The notes under the pieces are model-generated. The model saw nothing but the letters and a program-made list of their open reading frames with translations, made no database searches and was not told the DNA's origin. Source: an uncultured Mycoplasmatota bacterium (GTDB lineage: Bacteria > Bacillota_I > Bacilli_A > RF39 > UBA660). From it: a DNA stretch of 21,313 nt. The position numbers and the translations under genes are program-made. Shown one piece after another: positions 1-6,937 of this stretch (the stretch's first letter is position 1; each line of letters begins with the position of its first letter). The DNA lies in the NCBI GenBank assembly GCA_948472605.1, contig CAOKUH010000007.1, positions 1 through 21,313 on the forward strand, given 5' to 3'.

Positions 1-308
1 AAGACATTCCAATCAACACTATTTAAAATTGGTTTTTCAGCGTCAATAGAAGAATCTAATCTTTCTATATTATTTAAATAAACCATCAAATTGTTACTAG
101 CTTTAGTGTTATGAGATTCGCTTAAAAATGAAGTTTGTAAAATATAATCATCTGAAATACTGGTTATTTGACTACTATTAAAATCTCTCATATAAGTTGT
201 AACAAATTGATTTATTTTACAACTACTAATAAGTTTCAATAATATTTCTTTCCCTTGAACCGATTGCCAGTATGCCCTTTTAGCATTATTAATTTCTTGT
301 ATTGTCAT
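1..308 (-). CDS. Hypothetical protein, 3' end outside window
   Basis: The first 102 codons are visible, beginning MTIQEINNAKRAYWQSVQGK; the frame is open to the left edge, so the C-terminus is missing. The ATG at 308 is preceded by AGAAGG at a good distance, which fixes the start. The visible part is polar, has no signal peptide or membrane segment, and looks alpha-helical at first, then Ser/Asn-rich. It lies 34 bases downstream of whiA on the same strand and probably shares its transcript. I do not recognise the family and assign no function. Confidence 0.7.
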   Translation of the reverse strand, partial: MTIQEINNAKRAYWQSVQGKEILLKLISSCKINQFVTTYMRDFNSSQITSISDDYILQTSFLSESHNTKASNNLMVYLNNIERLDSSIDAEKPILNSVDWNV

Positions 309-342
309 TTTTTTCCTTCTTTCATAATCTATTATTTTAACA

Positions 343-1263
343 CTATTTTTTAGATTGTTCTATTAATTTTTTCATTTTTATGAAATGATGATTAATTCCT
401 GACTTACCTATTTTATAATCAGTTTCTAAAGATATTATTTCTGCAAGTTCTAGATAAGATGATTCAGGATATTTGTAACGATATTCTAAAACTATTTTAG
501 TATGTTCATCTAATAAATCAAATAAATCATTTTTTTTTAAATATTCAATGTCACTTGCTTGTTTCATACCTGTTTGTGTAGTTTTTTCTTGATTAGCTAT
601 TTCACAATTATTTAGACGATTAACCATGTTTTTATGGTCCCTATAAATTCTTATATCTTCAAAATAAAATAGAGAATTGACAGCGTTAAACATTTTTATA
701 ATGTCACTTATTACCTCAGCACTTTTTATGTATGTCATATATCTATTTCCTCTTTTTAGGACTTTAGCATCTATTTTTAAACTTTTTAAAATATTTTTAA
801 TAAATAAAGCATCATTTTTAGTCAAGAAGACAAACTCCAAATGATATCCACTATTTGTTGGATCATTTATAGATCCAGTTGTTAAGAAGGTACCTTTTAG
901 ATAAGCAATTTTTTCTTCATATGCTTCATAATAATTTTCATTAGCTTTTATTTTTTTCCCATTCTCATAAATAACTAAAGATTCTAAGATATAATTTACT
1001 TTTTCTTTTATTTCTAAAATATAAATTTGCTTTATACGAAGTTTTTTTTGATTACGAATTATTATTTTAATATTTATACCAAATATTTCTTTTAAGTAAG
1101 TATATATTCTTCTAGCTATTTTAGCATTTTCACTTGTTATTGTTATTTTATTTTTTTCTATTTTAGCATCATAACGTATTATAGCAGATAGTTCTGCTCT
1201 TTTTGCTATTAAGTCACTATTGTATTCTGTAATTTCTTCTTTTAAACGGGTGGAAAATGTCAT
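343..1263 (-). CDS. whiA: WhiA, DNA-binding regulator
   Basis: A 306-residue protein of the usual WhiA length. The N-terminal half has the LAGLIDADG-like fold seen in the family (for example residues 20-30 around KRAELSAIIRY and the region around YLKGTFLTTGSI near 120-135). The conserved NRLNNCEIANQEK stretch near residue 215 is a WhiA hallmark, and the C-terminus carries the helix-turn-helix (LELAEIISLE...IGKSGINHHF). In Streptomyces WhiA controls sporulation. In Bacillus and other non-sporulating Gram-positives it affects division and chromosome segregation, so a cytosolic nucleoid-associated role is expected here. It usually neighbours rapZ (yvcJ) and yvcK; neither is visible here. The start is supported by AAGGAG upstream of ATG. 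Confidence 0.93.
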   Translation of the reverse strand: MTFSTRLKEEITEYNSDLIAKRAELSAIIRYDAKIEKNKITITSENAKIARRIYTYLKEIFGINIKIIIRNQKKLRIKQIYILEIKEKVNYILESLVIYENGKKIKANENYYEAYEEKIAYLKGTFLTTGSINDPTNSGYHLEFVFLTKNDALFIKNILKSLKIDAKVLKRGNRYMTYIKSAEVISDIIKMFNAVNSLFYFEDIRIYRDHKNMVNRLNNCEIANQEKTTQTGMKQASDIEYLKKNDLFDLLDEHTKIVLEYRYKYPESSYLELAEIISLETDYKIGKSGINHHFIKMKKLIEQSKK

Positions 1264-1288
1264 AATAAAAACTCCTTTTATATGTTTT

Positions 1289-1294
1289 ATTATA
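1289..1294 (-). promoter_or_regulatory. Possible whiA -10 box
   Basis: A perfect TATAAT on the minus strand lies 26 bases upstream of the whiA ATG, just before its AAGGAG. The -35 region at 17 bp spacing (around 1312-1317, TTTCTT) is poor, so this is a tentative call. Confidence 0.35.
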
Positions 1295-1329
1295 ACTTTA
1301 AATGGTGAAAAAAGAAATCTTTAAATTAA

Positions 1330-1352
1330 AAAGAACTTTAGGTTAGTTCTTT
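1330..1352 (-). terminator. Weak hairpin after the small membrane protein gene
   Basis: A perfect 7 bp stem (AAAGAAC/GTTCTTT) with a 9-nt loop starts at the stop codon of the 1352-1678 gene. The U-tract behind it is broken (TTAATTT), so termination may be partial and whiA could also be read from upstream. Confidence 0.35.
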
Positions 1353-1678
1353 TATATATCTAAAACTTCTGTTTGTTCTTCTTTTTTTGGTTCTTCTTGG
1401 TTTATTTGATTAACTATAGGTGATGGGGTTTCAACTTTTTTAGGCATTACAATTACATCTTTAGGTAATTCTTTGCTTTCATTTACCCCTGTATCCATAT
1501 TTAAAACTCCATTAGATTGGTTTATTTGATTATTTTCTTCTCTAGTATTTTCTAGATTAGCTTTTGGAGTTTTTTCACTTGTATCCACCAAATATCCTAT
1601 TAAAGCAAAAATTAATATTAAAGCGATAATTATAAACCAAGTATAATTGTTTACTAAAAAATCAATAAAGGCTTGCAT
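1352..1678 (-). CDS. Small single-pass membrane protein, unknown function
   Basis: A 108-residue protein with one membrane segment near the N-terminus (about residues 13-31, WFIIIALILIFALIGYLV). A long polar tail rich in Asn, Glu, Lys and Pro follows and looks disordered. No lipobox or catalytic motif is seen. The strong AAGGAGG just before the ATG supports the start. It follows the DUF3048 gene by about 40 bases on the same strand, so the two are probably co-transcribed and may act together at the envelope. The composition of the tail is not diagnostic of any family I know. Confidence 0.7.
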   Translation of the reverse strand: MQAFIDFLVNNYTWFIIIALILIFALIGYLVDTSEKTPKANLENTREENNQINQSNGVLNMDTGVNESKELPKDVIVMPKKVETPSPIVNQINQEEPKKEEQTEVLDI

Positions 1679-1718
1679 TTTCTTTCCTCCTTTTAAAATA
1701 TATGTTTTTTATTATTTA

Positions 1719-2750
1719 TTATGAAATGCTTAGCAATCCATTAATTGGCTGAATTTGGATGTAAGTATTTCCATCATTAACTTGTAATTCTTCGCCACTT
1801 TTAAGACGATAGATAGTTTTTTCACTACGACTTTTTTTAGTCCAAGTAATTGGTATAGCATATCCATTAGATATATAATAACCATTACCTGTTCCTACAT
1901 TGTCAATATTTTGGCGATTTTTTTCATCATTTGGTATAGCTGTATTTTTTACTTGATAAGTTATAATATTTTTGGCTGTATATTGTTCTTTAGTGACATA
2001 ATCTATATGAGGAACATCATTGACGCTTCTTAAATATACTTTATTTTCTATATCGTAGGTATAATTAGTTGTCACACTTCCCGAATATTTTATTTTTATA
2101 TTATTTGCTGGTATAGCATCTTCTATTGTACTTACATCTATATCTTCAATACTATAATTTAATAGGGGTTTCTCATTTGTTTCTTTTTTGTAACCAAGCT
2201 TATTTATAGCTTCATTTATTAATTCCATATTAGTATAAGCTCGATGTTCTAAAGCAACATTTATACTATTATCTCTCCAAAAATATTTATTACCATAATT
2301 ATAACCATCTATATTATTTATTTTTAATTTTTGGATATCATTTATAGCATAAGGACTATATCCCCAATGAACATAAATAGCATCGTTTTCTAAAGCATAA
2401 TCTAAATAGTAATGCCTAGAACTTCTGACACTGCCTATTCTTTCAGTTTTAGCATCTTTATATAGTGCCATTAGTCTTGTTAGGCCTCCCTCAACAATTA
2501 TTTCATACACTAAATAAGCATCTTGTAAGCCAGAATGATAATTTCTAGCTACAGCTATATTGTTTATCATTACAGCGATGGGACGAGTTTTACTATCCAA
2601 ATTAATTATTTTTAGTTTTGGCTTTTCTTTTTCTTGTTCTTTTATAGGATCAGTAATATACATTTTGTAAAATTTAGGGAATGTTACAACAAGTCCTAAT
2701 AGGAGAACCATTCCAATTATAATACAAATAATGCTTTTAGGTTTTTTCAT
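1719..2750 (-). CDS. DUF3048 (YerB-like) membrane-anchored protein
   Basis: About 343 residues: an N-terminal membrane anchor (about residues 7-25, IICIIIGMVLLLGLVVTF) without a lipobox, then an extracytoplasmic DUF3048 domain. Typical family signatures are RPIAVMINN, YHSGLQDAYLVYEI, EGGLTRLMALY and the GSVRSSRHYY...AIYVHWGYSP block; the C-terminal DUF3048 half carries TWTKKSRSE. In Bacillus YerB is a lipoprotein of unsettled function, so only an envelope location can be claimed. A frame-extending GTG at 2759 lies inside the ribosome binding site AGGTGAT. The ATG at 2750, 4 nt behind that site, is the better start. Confidence 0.85.
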   Translation of the reverse strand: MKKPKSIICIIIGMVLLLGLVVTFPKFYKMYITDPIKEQEKEKPKLKIINLDSKTRPIAVMINNIAVARNYHSGLQDAYLVYEIIVEGGLTRLMALYKDAKTERIGSVRSSRHYYLDYALENDAIYVHWGYSPYAINDIQKLKINNIDGYNYGNKYFWRDNSINVALEHRAYTNMELINEAINKLGYKKETNEKPLLNYSIEDIDVSTIEDAIPANNIKIKYSGSVTTNYTYDIENKVYLRSVNDVPHIDYVTKEQYTAKNIITYQVKNTAIPNDEKNRQNIDNVGTGNGYYISNGYAIPITWTKKSRSEKTIYRLKSGEELQVNDGNTYIQIQPINGLLSIS

Positions 2751-2774
2751 TGTTATCACCTAGTTTTCTATATC

Positions 2775-2783
2775 ATTATATCA
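2775..2783 (-). promoter_or_regulatory. Extended -10 promoter for the DUF3048 gene
   Basis: TGATATAAT on the minus strand is a perfect TATAAT with the TGN extension, about 25 bases upstream of the DUF3048 start and just past the smpB stop. No good -35 is seen, which extended -10 promoters can tolerate. Confidence 0.5.
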
Positions 2784-2797
2784 TGGAATGTTTAAAA

Positions 2798-3226
2798 TTA
2801 TATATATTTTCTTTTTTCACGATTTTCATCACGTTTTTTTATTACTTCTCTTTTGTCGTATTTCTTCTTTCCTTTAGCAACGCCGATTAAAAGTTTGGCT
2901 ACTCCGTTTTTTATATATACTTTTAAAGGTATTATACTATATCCTTCTTTTTCTTTTGTTTCTTTTAATTTTTTTATTTCTTTTTTATGTAGCAGTAATT
3001 TTCTGGTTCTTATTTCTTCATGATTAAAAATATTTCCTTCATCATACTTTGCTATATACATATTTAAAACATATGCCTCATTTTCTTTTATAATAACGTA
3101 GCTATCTTTTATTTGGGCAGATCCATTTCTAATGCTTTTTATTTCTGTACCATTTAAGACTATTCCTGCTTCTATTTCTTGTTCTATAAAATAGTCAAAA
3201 TAGGCTTTTTTATTCTTTATTTCCAT
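2798..3226 (-). CDS. smpB: SsrA-binding protein SmpB
   Basis: About 142 residues, a normal SmpB length. Family landmarks include NKKAYFDYFIEQEIEAGIVL, LNGTEIKSIRNGSAQIKDSY, the KRK/RTRKLLLHK stretch, GYSIIPLKVYIKNG, and the basic C-terminal tail GKKKYDKREVIKKRDENRE. That tail enters the ribosomal decoding centre with tmRNA to rescue stalled ribosomes. The gene overlaps the 3' end of rnr by 17 bases, implying translational coupling. RNase R degrades the non-stop mRNAs that SmpB-tmRNA releases, so the pairing is functional. Upstream in-frame GTG and ATG codons (3235, 3232) sit in the ribosome binding site; GTGAT followed by 4 nt favours the ATG at 3226. No ssrA gene is seen in the window. Confidence 0.93.
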   Translation of the reverse strand: MEIKNKKAYFDYFIEQEIEAGIVLNGTEIKSIRNGSAQIKDSYVIIKENEAYVLNMYIAKYDEGNIFNHEEIRTRKLLLHKKEIKKLKETKEKEGYSIIPLKVYIKNGVAKLLIGVAKGKKKYDKREVIKKRDENREKRKYI

Positions 3227-5327
3227 CTTCATCACTTTCTTTTACAATGGCAAAATCTATCATAGCTGTTTGTTTAGAAGCATTTATTACTTTAATTTTT
3301 ATGATATCTCCAATGCGATATTGTTTTTTAGTTTCTTGTCCAATTAAAGCTAGTTTTTCTGGTATATAATTATAGAAATCACCTTTTAAGGTACTTACAT
3401 GAACTAATCCTTCTACAAGATTAGGTAATTCAACAAAAAAACCAAAGTTTGTAACAGTTGTTATCATACCTTCATATATTTCTCCAATATGGTTTTCCAT
3501 ATATTCAGCCATTTTCATGTCTAATACATCACGTTCAGCATTTACACTTGAAACTTCTTTTTCGCTTGAGTGCTCAGCAATTTCTACTAAAGCATTATCA
3601 TAATATTTTATAGTACTCATTGATAAATCATTTAGAACTAAATATTTTTTTAATAAACGATGCACTGTTAAATCGGGAAATCTTCTTATTGGACTGGTGA
3701 AATGAGTATATGCTTTGCTTCCTAAACCAAAATGTCCTATATTGTCTTTGTTATATTCAGCTTTTTTCATACTTCTTAATAACATACTTGATAAAATGCT
3801 AAATTCTGGTTTTTCTGATAATTCATTTAAAAGTCGTTGCATAGTTATAGATGTTAAATCTGTAACTTTAGCACTTAGCTCATAGCCTAATAGTTTTACT
3901 AAGTTTACAAAATCATCTATTTTTTCACTATTTGGTGTTCCATGAATACGATAGATGAATGGTAAGTCCATATTGTATATATGGCTTGCTACTGTTTCAT
4001 TTGCCGCAATCATAAAATCTTCAATTAAGATTTCTCCATCTCCACGTAGTCGTCTTACTATATCTATAGCGCGGCCATCTTCATCTTGTATAACTTCTGC
4101 TTCATCTAAGTCAAAATCAATATAGCCGCGACTTATTTTTTCTTTTCTTAAAATATGGGCAAGTTCATTCATTTGTTTTAGAGTAGAGGCGTATTCTTCA
4201 TAGCCTTTTGGAATTATATCATGCATTAAGATATCATTAACAGCATCATAAGTCATTTTCTTTTGGCTTTTTATATAACTTTGGAATATATCATAATCTA
4301 CTACTTTTCCTCGTCCATTTATTTTCATAACACAACTCATTGTAAGTCTTATAACGCCTTCATTTAAAGAGCATATTCCATTAGATAATTTATGAGGTAT
4401 CATTGGAATAACTGTATCAGCTAGATAGCATGATGTCCCACGTTCCATAGCTGCATCTCCAAGGGCAGTATTTTCTTTAACATAGTGTGATACATCTGCA
4501 ATATGAACTCCTAAAACATAAAGGTCATTTTCTTTTTCTAAACTAATAGCATCGTCAATGTCTTTAGTATGGTCACTATCTATAGTAAAAATTTGTTTAT
4601 TGGTTAAATCAACTCGTCCTTGTAACTCATTATTACTTACTTCATTTGGTATATCTTTTAACTCTTTTTCTACATCTTCATTAAATTCTATTTCTATACC
4701 ATATTTATAAGCAATAGATATTATGTCTACACCTGGATCATCTTTGTGTCCTAAAATTTTTATTACTTCACTTAAATATTTTTTCTTATCTAATTCTTTT
4801 AAAAGTCTAACTACTACTTTATGTCCAGGAACACAATTGGTTAAGCTTTCTTTTTTTAATACTAATTCAATATCTTTTTTATCGTCATCTAAGTCTACAT
4901 ACATTTTGTTATTTTTGACAATAATTTCTCCTACCATGTCATTAATTTCTCTTTTTAATATTTTTAAAATACGACCTTCTTTTTTGACTCCATTTATTAT
5001 TATTTCTGCAAGGACTATGTCATCATGTATAGCACCATTTAAGTTATCACTGGCAATATATAAGTCATCTTCACGTTCAAGTATTACAAAACCATATCCT
5101 TTTTTATTAACTGTTAAACGTCCTATTTTTAAATTGGGACAATTTTTTAATAATATATATTTATCTTTTTTTGTTCTATATATTATGAATTCGCTTACAA
5201 GTTCTTCTAAAGCTAGTTCTAAATCACGATATTCCTCTGCTGTTTTTAGATTAAGCATATCATTTATTTCTATTGCTTCTTTTGCTTCATGAACATTTTT
5301 TAAAGTTTTTATTATTTCTTCTTTCAT
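3210..5327 (-). CDS. rnr: Ribonuclease R
   Basis: A 705-residue 3'-to-5' exoribonuclease, slightly shorter than Bacillus RNase R. Domains in order: N-terminal helix-turn-helix-like region (1-60), cold-shock/OB domains (about 65-190, starting GRLTVNKKGYGFV), the RNB catalytic domain (about 240-570) with the metal-binding Asp cluster DSDHTKDIDDA and HIADVSHYV, RGTSCYLAD and MIPHKLSNGICSLN, then a C-terminal S1 domain (about 615-700, YEGMITTVTNFGFFVEL). The lysine-rich tail of longer homologues is absent. It degrades structured RNA and non-stop mRNA with SmpB-tmRNA, whose gene overlaps its 3' end. The start is preceded by AGTGAT 5 nt from ATG and lies 9 bases after the prepilin stop, so those three genes are one transcription unit. 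Confidence 0.95.
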   Translation of the reverse strand: MKEEIIKTLKNVHEAKEAIEINDMLNLKTAEEYRDLELALEELVSEFIIYRTKKDKYILLKNCPNLKIGRLTVNKKGYGFVILEREDDLYIASDNLNGAIHDDIVLAEIIINGVKKEGRILKILKREINDMVGEIIVKNNKMYVDLDDDKKDIELVLKKESLTNCVPGHKVVVRLLKELDKKKYLSEVIKILGHKDDPGVDIISIAYKYGIEIEFNEDVEKELKDIPNEVSNNELQGRVDLTNKQIFTIDSDHTKDIDDAISLEKENDLYVLGVHIADVSHYVKENTALGDAAMERGTSCYLADTVIPMIPHKLSNGICSLNEGVIRLTMSCVMKINGRGKVVDYDIFQSYIKSQKKMTYDAVNDILMHDIIPKGYEEYASTLKQMNELAHILRKEKISRGYIDFDLDEAEVIQDEDGRAIDIVRRLRGDGEILIEDFMIAANETVASHIYNMDLPFIYRIHGTPNSEKIDDFVNLVKLLGYELSAKVTDLTSITMQRLLNELSEKPEFSILSSMLLRSMKKAEYNKDNIGHFGLGSKAYTHFTSPIRRFPDLTVHRLLKKYLVLNDLSMSTIKYYDNALVEIAEHSSEKEVSSVNAERDVLDMKMAEYMENHIGEIYEGMITTVTNFGFFVELPNLVEGLVHVSTLKGDFYNYIPEKLALIGQETKKQYRIGDIIKIKVINASKQTAMIDFAIVKESDEDGNKE

Positions 5328-5336
5328 ATTTAATCA

Positions 5337-5705
5337 CTATCCATTCATTATACAAGTTTTTTCATTATTTACCCATTTTACTGATACGGTTTTATTTTTA
5401 TCGATAACATTTCCTGTGTTTGGATCTTTTAAGTTATCTTCTATTAATCCAGCTGTTATTAATTCATTTAGTGTAATTGTACAATTGTTTCCTGTTTTAC
5501 ATGTATTTCGTTTAGTTGTAGACCATCTTGTTTCTACATATATACAAGCACTATCTTGTATTTTCTTTTTAAAATTTTCATATTCTTCATCATTTTGTTT
5601 ACTTAAAATTCCTGACATATTCGTTACTATTACTAAGCCTACTAAAATCATTAGTCCAATAGTTGTAATAAGTTCTATTAATGTAAATCCTTTTTTATTA
5701 TTCAT
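5337..5705 (-). CDS. Type IV prepilin-like protein
   Basis: About 122 residues. The N-terminus NNKKGFTLIELI is a class III (type IV) prepilin signal, cleaved after Gly and N-methylated on Phe by a PilD-type peptidase. Glu5 of the mature chain is present, followed by a hydrophobic helix (TTIGLMILVGLVIVTNM). The short soluble region has four Cys (ACIY, NTCK, NNCT, TCIM) that could form disulfides outside the cell. No assembly ATPase, platform protein or peptidase gene is in this window. An ATG 12 bases upstream lies in front of GGTGAAG, which is the likely ribosome binding site for the ATG at 5705. It sits directly before rnr, an unexpected neighbour. Confidence 0.85.
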   Translation of the reverse strand: MNNKKGFTLIELITTIGLMILVGLVIVTNMSGILSKQNDEEYENFKKKIQDSACIYVETRWSTTKRNTCKTGNNCTITLNELITAGLIEDNLKDPNTGNVIDKNKTVSVKWVNNEKTCIMNG

Positions 5706-5723
5706 ATTCTTCACCATATATTT

Positions 5724-5729
5724 ATTATA
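5724..5729 (-). promoter_or_regulatory. Possible -10 box for prepilin-rnr-smpB
   Basis: A perfect TATAAT on the minus strand lies close to the prepilin start and behind a terminator. A TTGACA upstream is only 10 bp away, too close for a normal -35, and the 17 bp position is a T-run, so promoter strength is uncertain. Confidence 0.35.
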
Positions 5730-5742
5730 CCCTAGTTTTTGT

Positions 5743-5774
5743 CAAAAAAAAACAAGTAAATGGTTAATTTACTT
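5743..5774 (-). terminator. Rho-independent terminator after the secG region
   Basis: On the minus strand a perfect 8 bp stem (AAGTAAAT/ATTTACTT) with a 5-nt loop is followed by G and nine T. It separates the secG transcript from the prepilin-rnr-smpB unit. Confidence 0.75.
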
Positions 5775-5862
5775 ATATATGTTTTATAGTTCTTTTTATT
5801 TCAATAACATTTATAATTATTAAGAGTATTTTTTTAGCGGCTTTTTTTGCCAAGTATTTCAT
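5773..5862 (-). CDS. Possible 29-residue basic/hydrophobic peptide
   Basis: A short open frame, MKYLAKKAAKKILLIIINVI followed by nine more residues, lies between secG and the terminator. The stop codon overlaps the terminator stem, a placement typical of real last genes. Against it, no Shine-Dalgarno sequence precedes the ATG and AT-rich DNA gives such frames by chance. The peptide would be amphipathic or membrane-seeking. I do not recognise it. Confidence 0.2.
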   Translation of the reverse strand: MKYLAKKAAKKILLIIINVIEIKRTIKHI

Positions 5863-5931
5863 AAATATTTTTAGTATTTTAAAAATTTTAGAGGAAAATA
5901 AAAAGAAAACAAAACATGTTTCTTTAAGTTA

Positions 5932-6150
5932 TTATTTAATAAATAATATAAATGATATTATAAAAAATATAATTCCTAAAAATAAAGTTATTCTGCTTAC
6001 TAATAATTCAATTCCTCGTTCTTTAGCATTTTGGAATAAACTTTCATTTCCTCCTGTAATAATTTGTCCTGAATCACTAGCTTTATTACTTTGTAATAAA
6101 ACAATTGCAATTAATAAGATTGATATAACTAGTAATATATTTTCTAACAT
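5932..6150 (-). CDS. secG: SecG, preprotein translocase subunit
   Basis: 72 residues from the ATG at 6150, the normal SecG length. Two membrane helices (about 4-22, ENILLVISILLIAIVLLQ, and 50-70, ITLFLGIIFFIISFILFI) flank the conserved cytoplasmic loop with QSNKASDSGQIITGGNESLF. SecG assists the SecYE channel in protein export. An in-frame ATG at 6204 would add 18 residues, but a good promoter lies inside that extension and GGATGTG precedes the ATG at 6150, so the shorter form is chosen. The usual secG-rnr-smpB order is kept, with the prepilin gene inserted between secG and rnr. Confidence 0.88.
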   Translation of the reverse strand: MLENILLVISILLIAIVLLQSNKASDSGQIITGGNESLFQNAKERGIELLVSRITLFLGIIFFIISFILFIK

Positions 6151-6175
6151 ATATAACACATCCATTCGTTTAAGT

Positions 6176-6204
6176 ATATTATCATAATTATTTAAAAAAC
6201 GCAA
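6176..6204 (-). promoter_or_regulatory. secG promoter
   Basis: TTGCGT, a 17 bp spacer, and TAATAT with a TGA extended -10 are read on the minus strand. They lie 26 bases upstream of the secG ATG chosen here. Confidence 0.55.
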
Positions 6205-6227
6205 ATTTTTGTATAATCATTTTTATT

Positions 6228-6809
6228 TTATAAATAACTATTAATTATCTCAAAAACTTCTTCACGACCTTTTTTAGTAATTGTGGAAAAGGGGATAAAA
6301 CTATCGTTTTCATTTTGTTTTAATGTTTCGCAGATTAATTTATCTTGTTTTTGGCGATTGTTTTTAGTGACTTTATCATATTTCGTTGCTATTATCGTTA
6401 TATTTAAATTATAGTATCTTAAAAAATTATACATAAGTATATCATCTTCGCTAGGTTTGTGACGATAATCAATTAATAAGAAAACATGTTTTAACTGCTT
6501 ACGATTCTTTATATATTCTTCTATCATCATGCCCATTTTTTTAGAAGTTCCCTTATCAACTTTAGCATACCCATATCCTGGTACATCTATAAGATAAAAT
6601 AGTTCATTTACTAAATAAAAATTTAATGTTTGAGTTTTTCCTGGTTTAGAACTAGTTCTTGCATAATTTTTGCGGCTTATTAGTGTATTTATAAAACTGC
6701 TTTTGCCAACATTACTTCTTCCAACTAATAAAAATTCGGGTTTATTATTATCTGGATATTGGCTTTGACGAACAGCTATATTTTTTAAATCAACAGTTTT
6801 GATTTCCAT
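6228..6809 (-). CDS. engB: YihA/EngB family GTP-binding protein
   Basis: About 193 residues, the family length. All GTPase motifs are visible: G1 GRSNVGKSS, G2 in the SKPGKTQTLNF switch region, G3 DVPGYG, G4 TKYDK and a G5-like STITKKG. EngB (YsxC in Bacillus) is an essential cytosolic GTPase for late 50S ribosome assembly. A GTG at 6818 that extends the frame is part of the ribosome binding site AGGTGAT; the ATG at 6809 lies 4 nt behind it, as in the DUF3048 gene. It has its own promoter and is divergent from femX. Confidence 0.93.
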   Translation of the reverse strand: MEIKTVDLKNIAVRQSQYPDNNKPEFLLVGRSNVGKSSFINTLISRKNYARTSSKPGKTQTLNFYLVNELFYLIDVPGYGYAKVDKGTSKKMGMMIEEYIKNRKQLKHVFLLIDYRHKPSEDDILMYNFLRYYNLNITIIATKYDKVTKNNRQKQDKLICETLKQNENDSFIPFSTITKKGREEVFEIINSYL

Positions 6810-6826
6810 ACTAATCACCTGAATAC

Positions 6827-6855
6827 ATTATACATAAATTATCATTTATTTGCAA
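6827..6855 (-). promoter_or_regulatory. engB promoter
   Basis: TTGCAA, exactly 17 bp, then TATAAT on the minus strand, 17 bases upstream of the engB ATG. Confidence 0.75.
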
Positions 6856-6882
6856 ATTTCTGTTAAATATTATTTTATTAAC

Positions 6883-6911
6883 TTGCATAGTTTTTCCTTT
6901 TTGATTATAAT
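6883..6911 (+). promoter_or_regulatory. femX promoter
   Basis: TTGCAT, exactly 17 bp, then TATAAT on the plus strand, 26 bases upstream of the femX ATG. It is back to back with the engB promoter, with about 27 bases between the two -35 boxes. Confidence 0.75.
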
Positions 6912-6937
6912 AAAAAGCTATCAGGGAGGTATTAAAC

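Noticed and set aside
4723..5292. Open plus-strand frame of 189 codons opposite rnr
   Set aside because: It lies antisense to the well-conserved rnr N-terminus, is Ser/Phe/Ile-rich as expected from the complement of AT-rich coding DNA, and has no ribosome binding site.
5729..5760. TTGACA as -35 box for the prepilin promoter
   Set aside because: It is only 10 bp from TATAAT; normal spacing is about 17 bp.
5416..5823. Plus-strand frame opposite the prepilin gene
   Set aside because: Antisense shadow of a gene with a clear prepilin motif; it also runs through a terminator.
6819..6937. T-box or other riboswitch before femX
   Set aside because: The expected leader after the promoter is only about 20 bases and has no room for such a structure.
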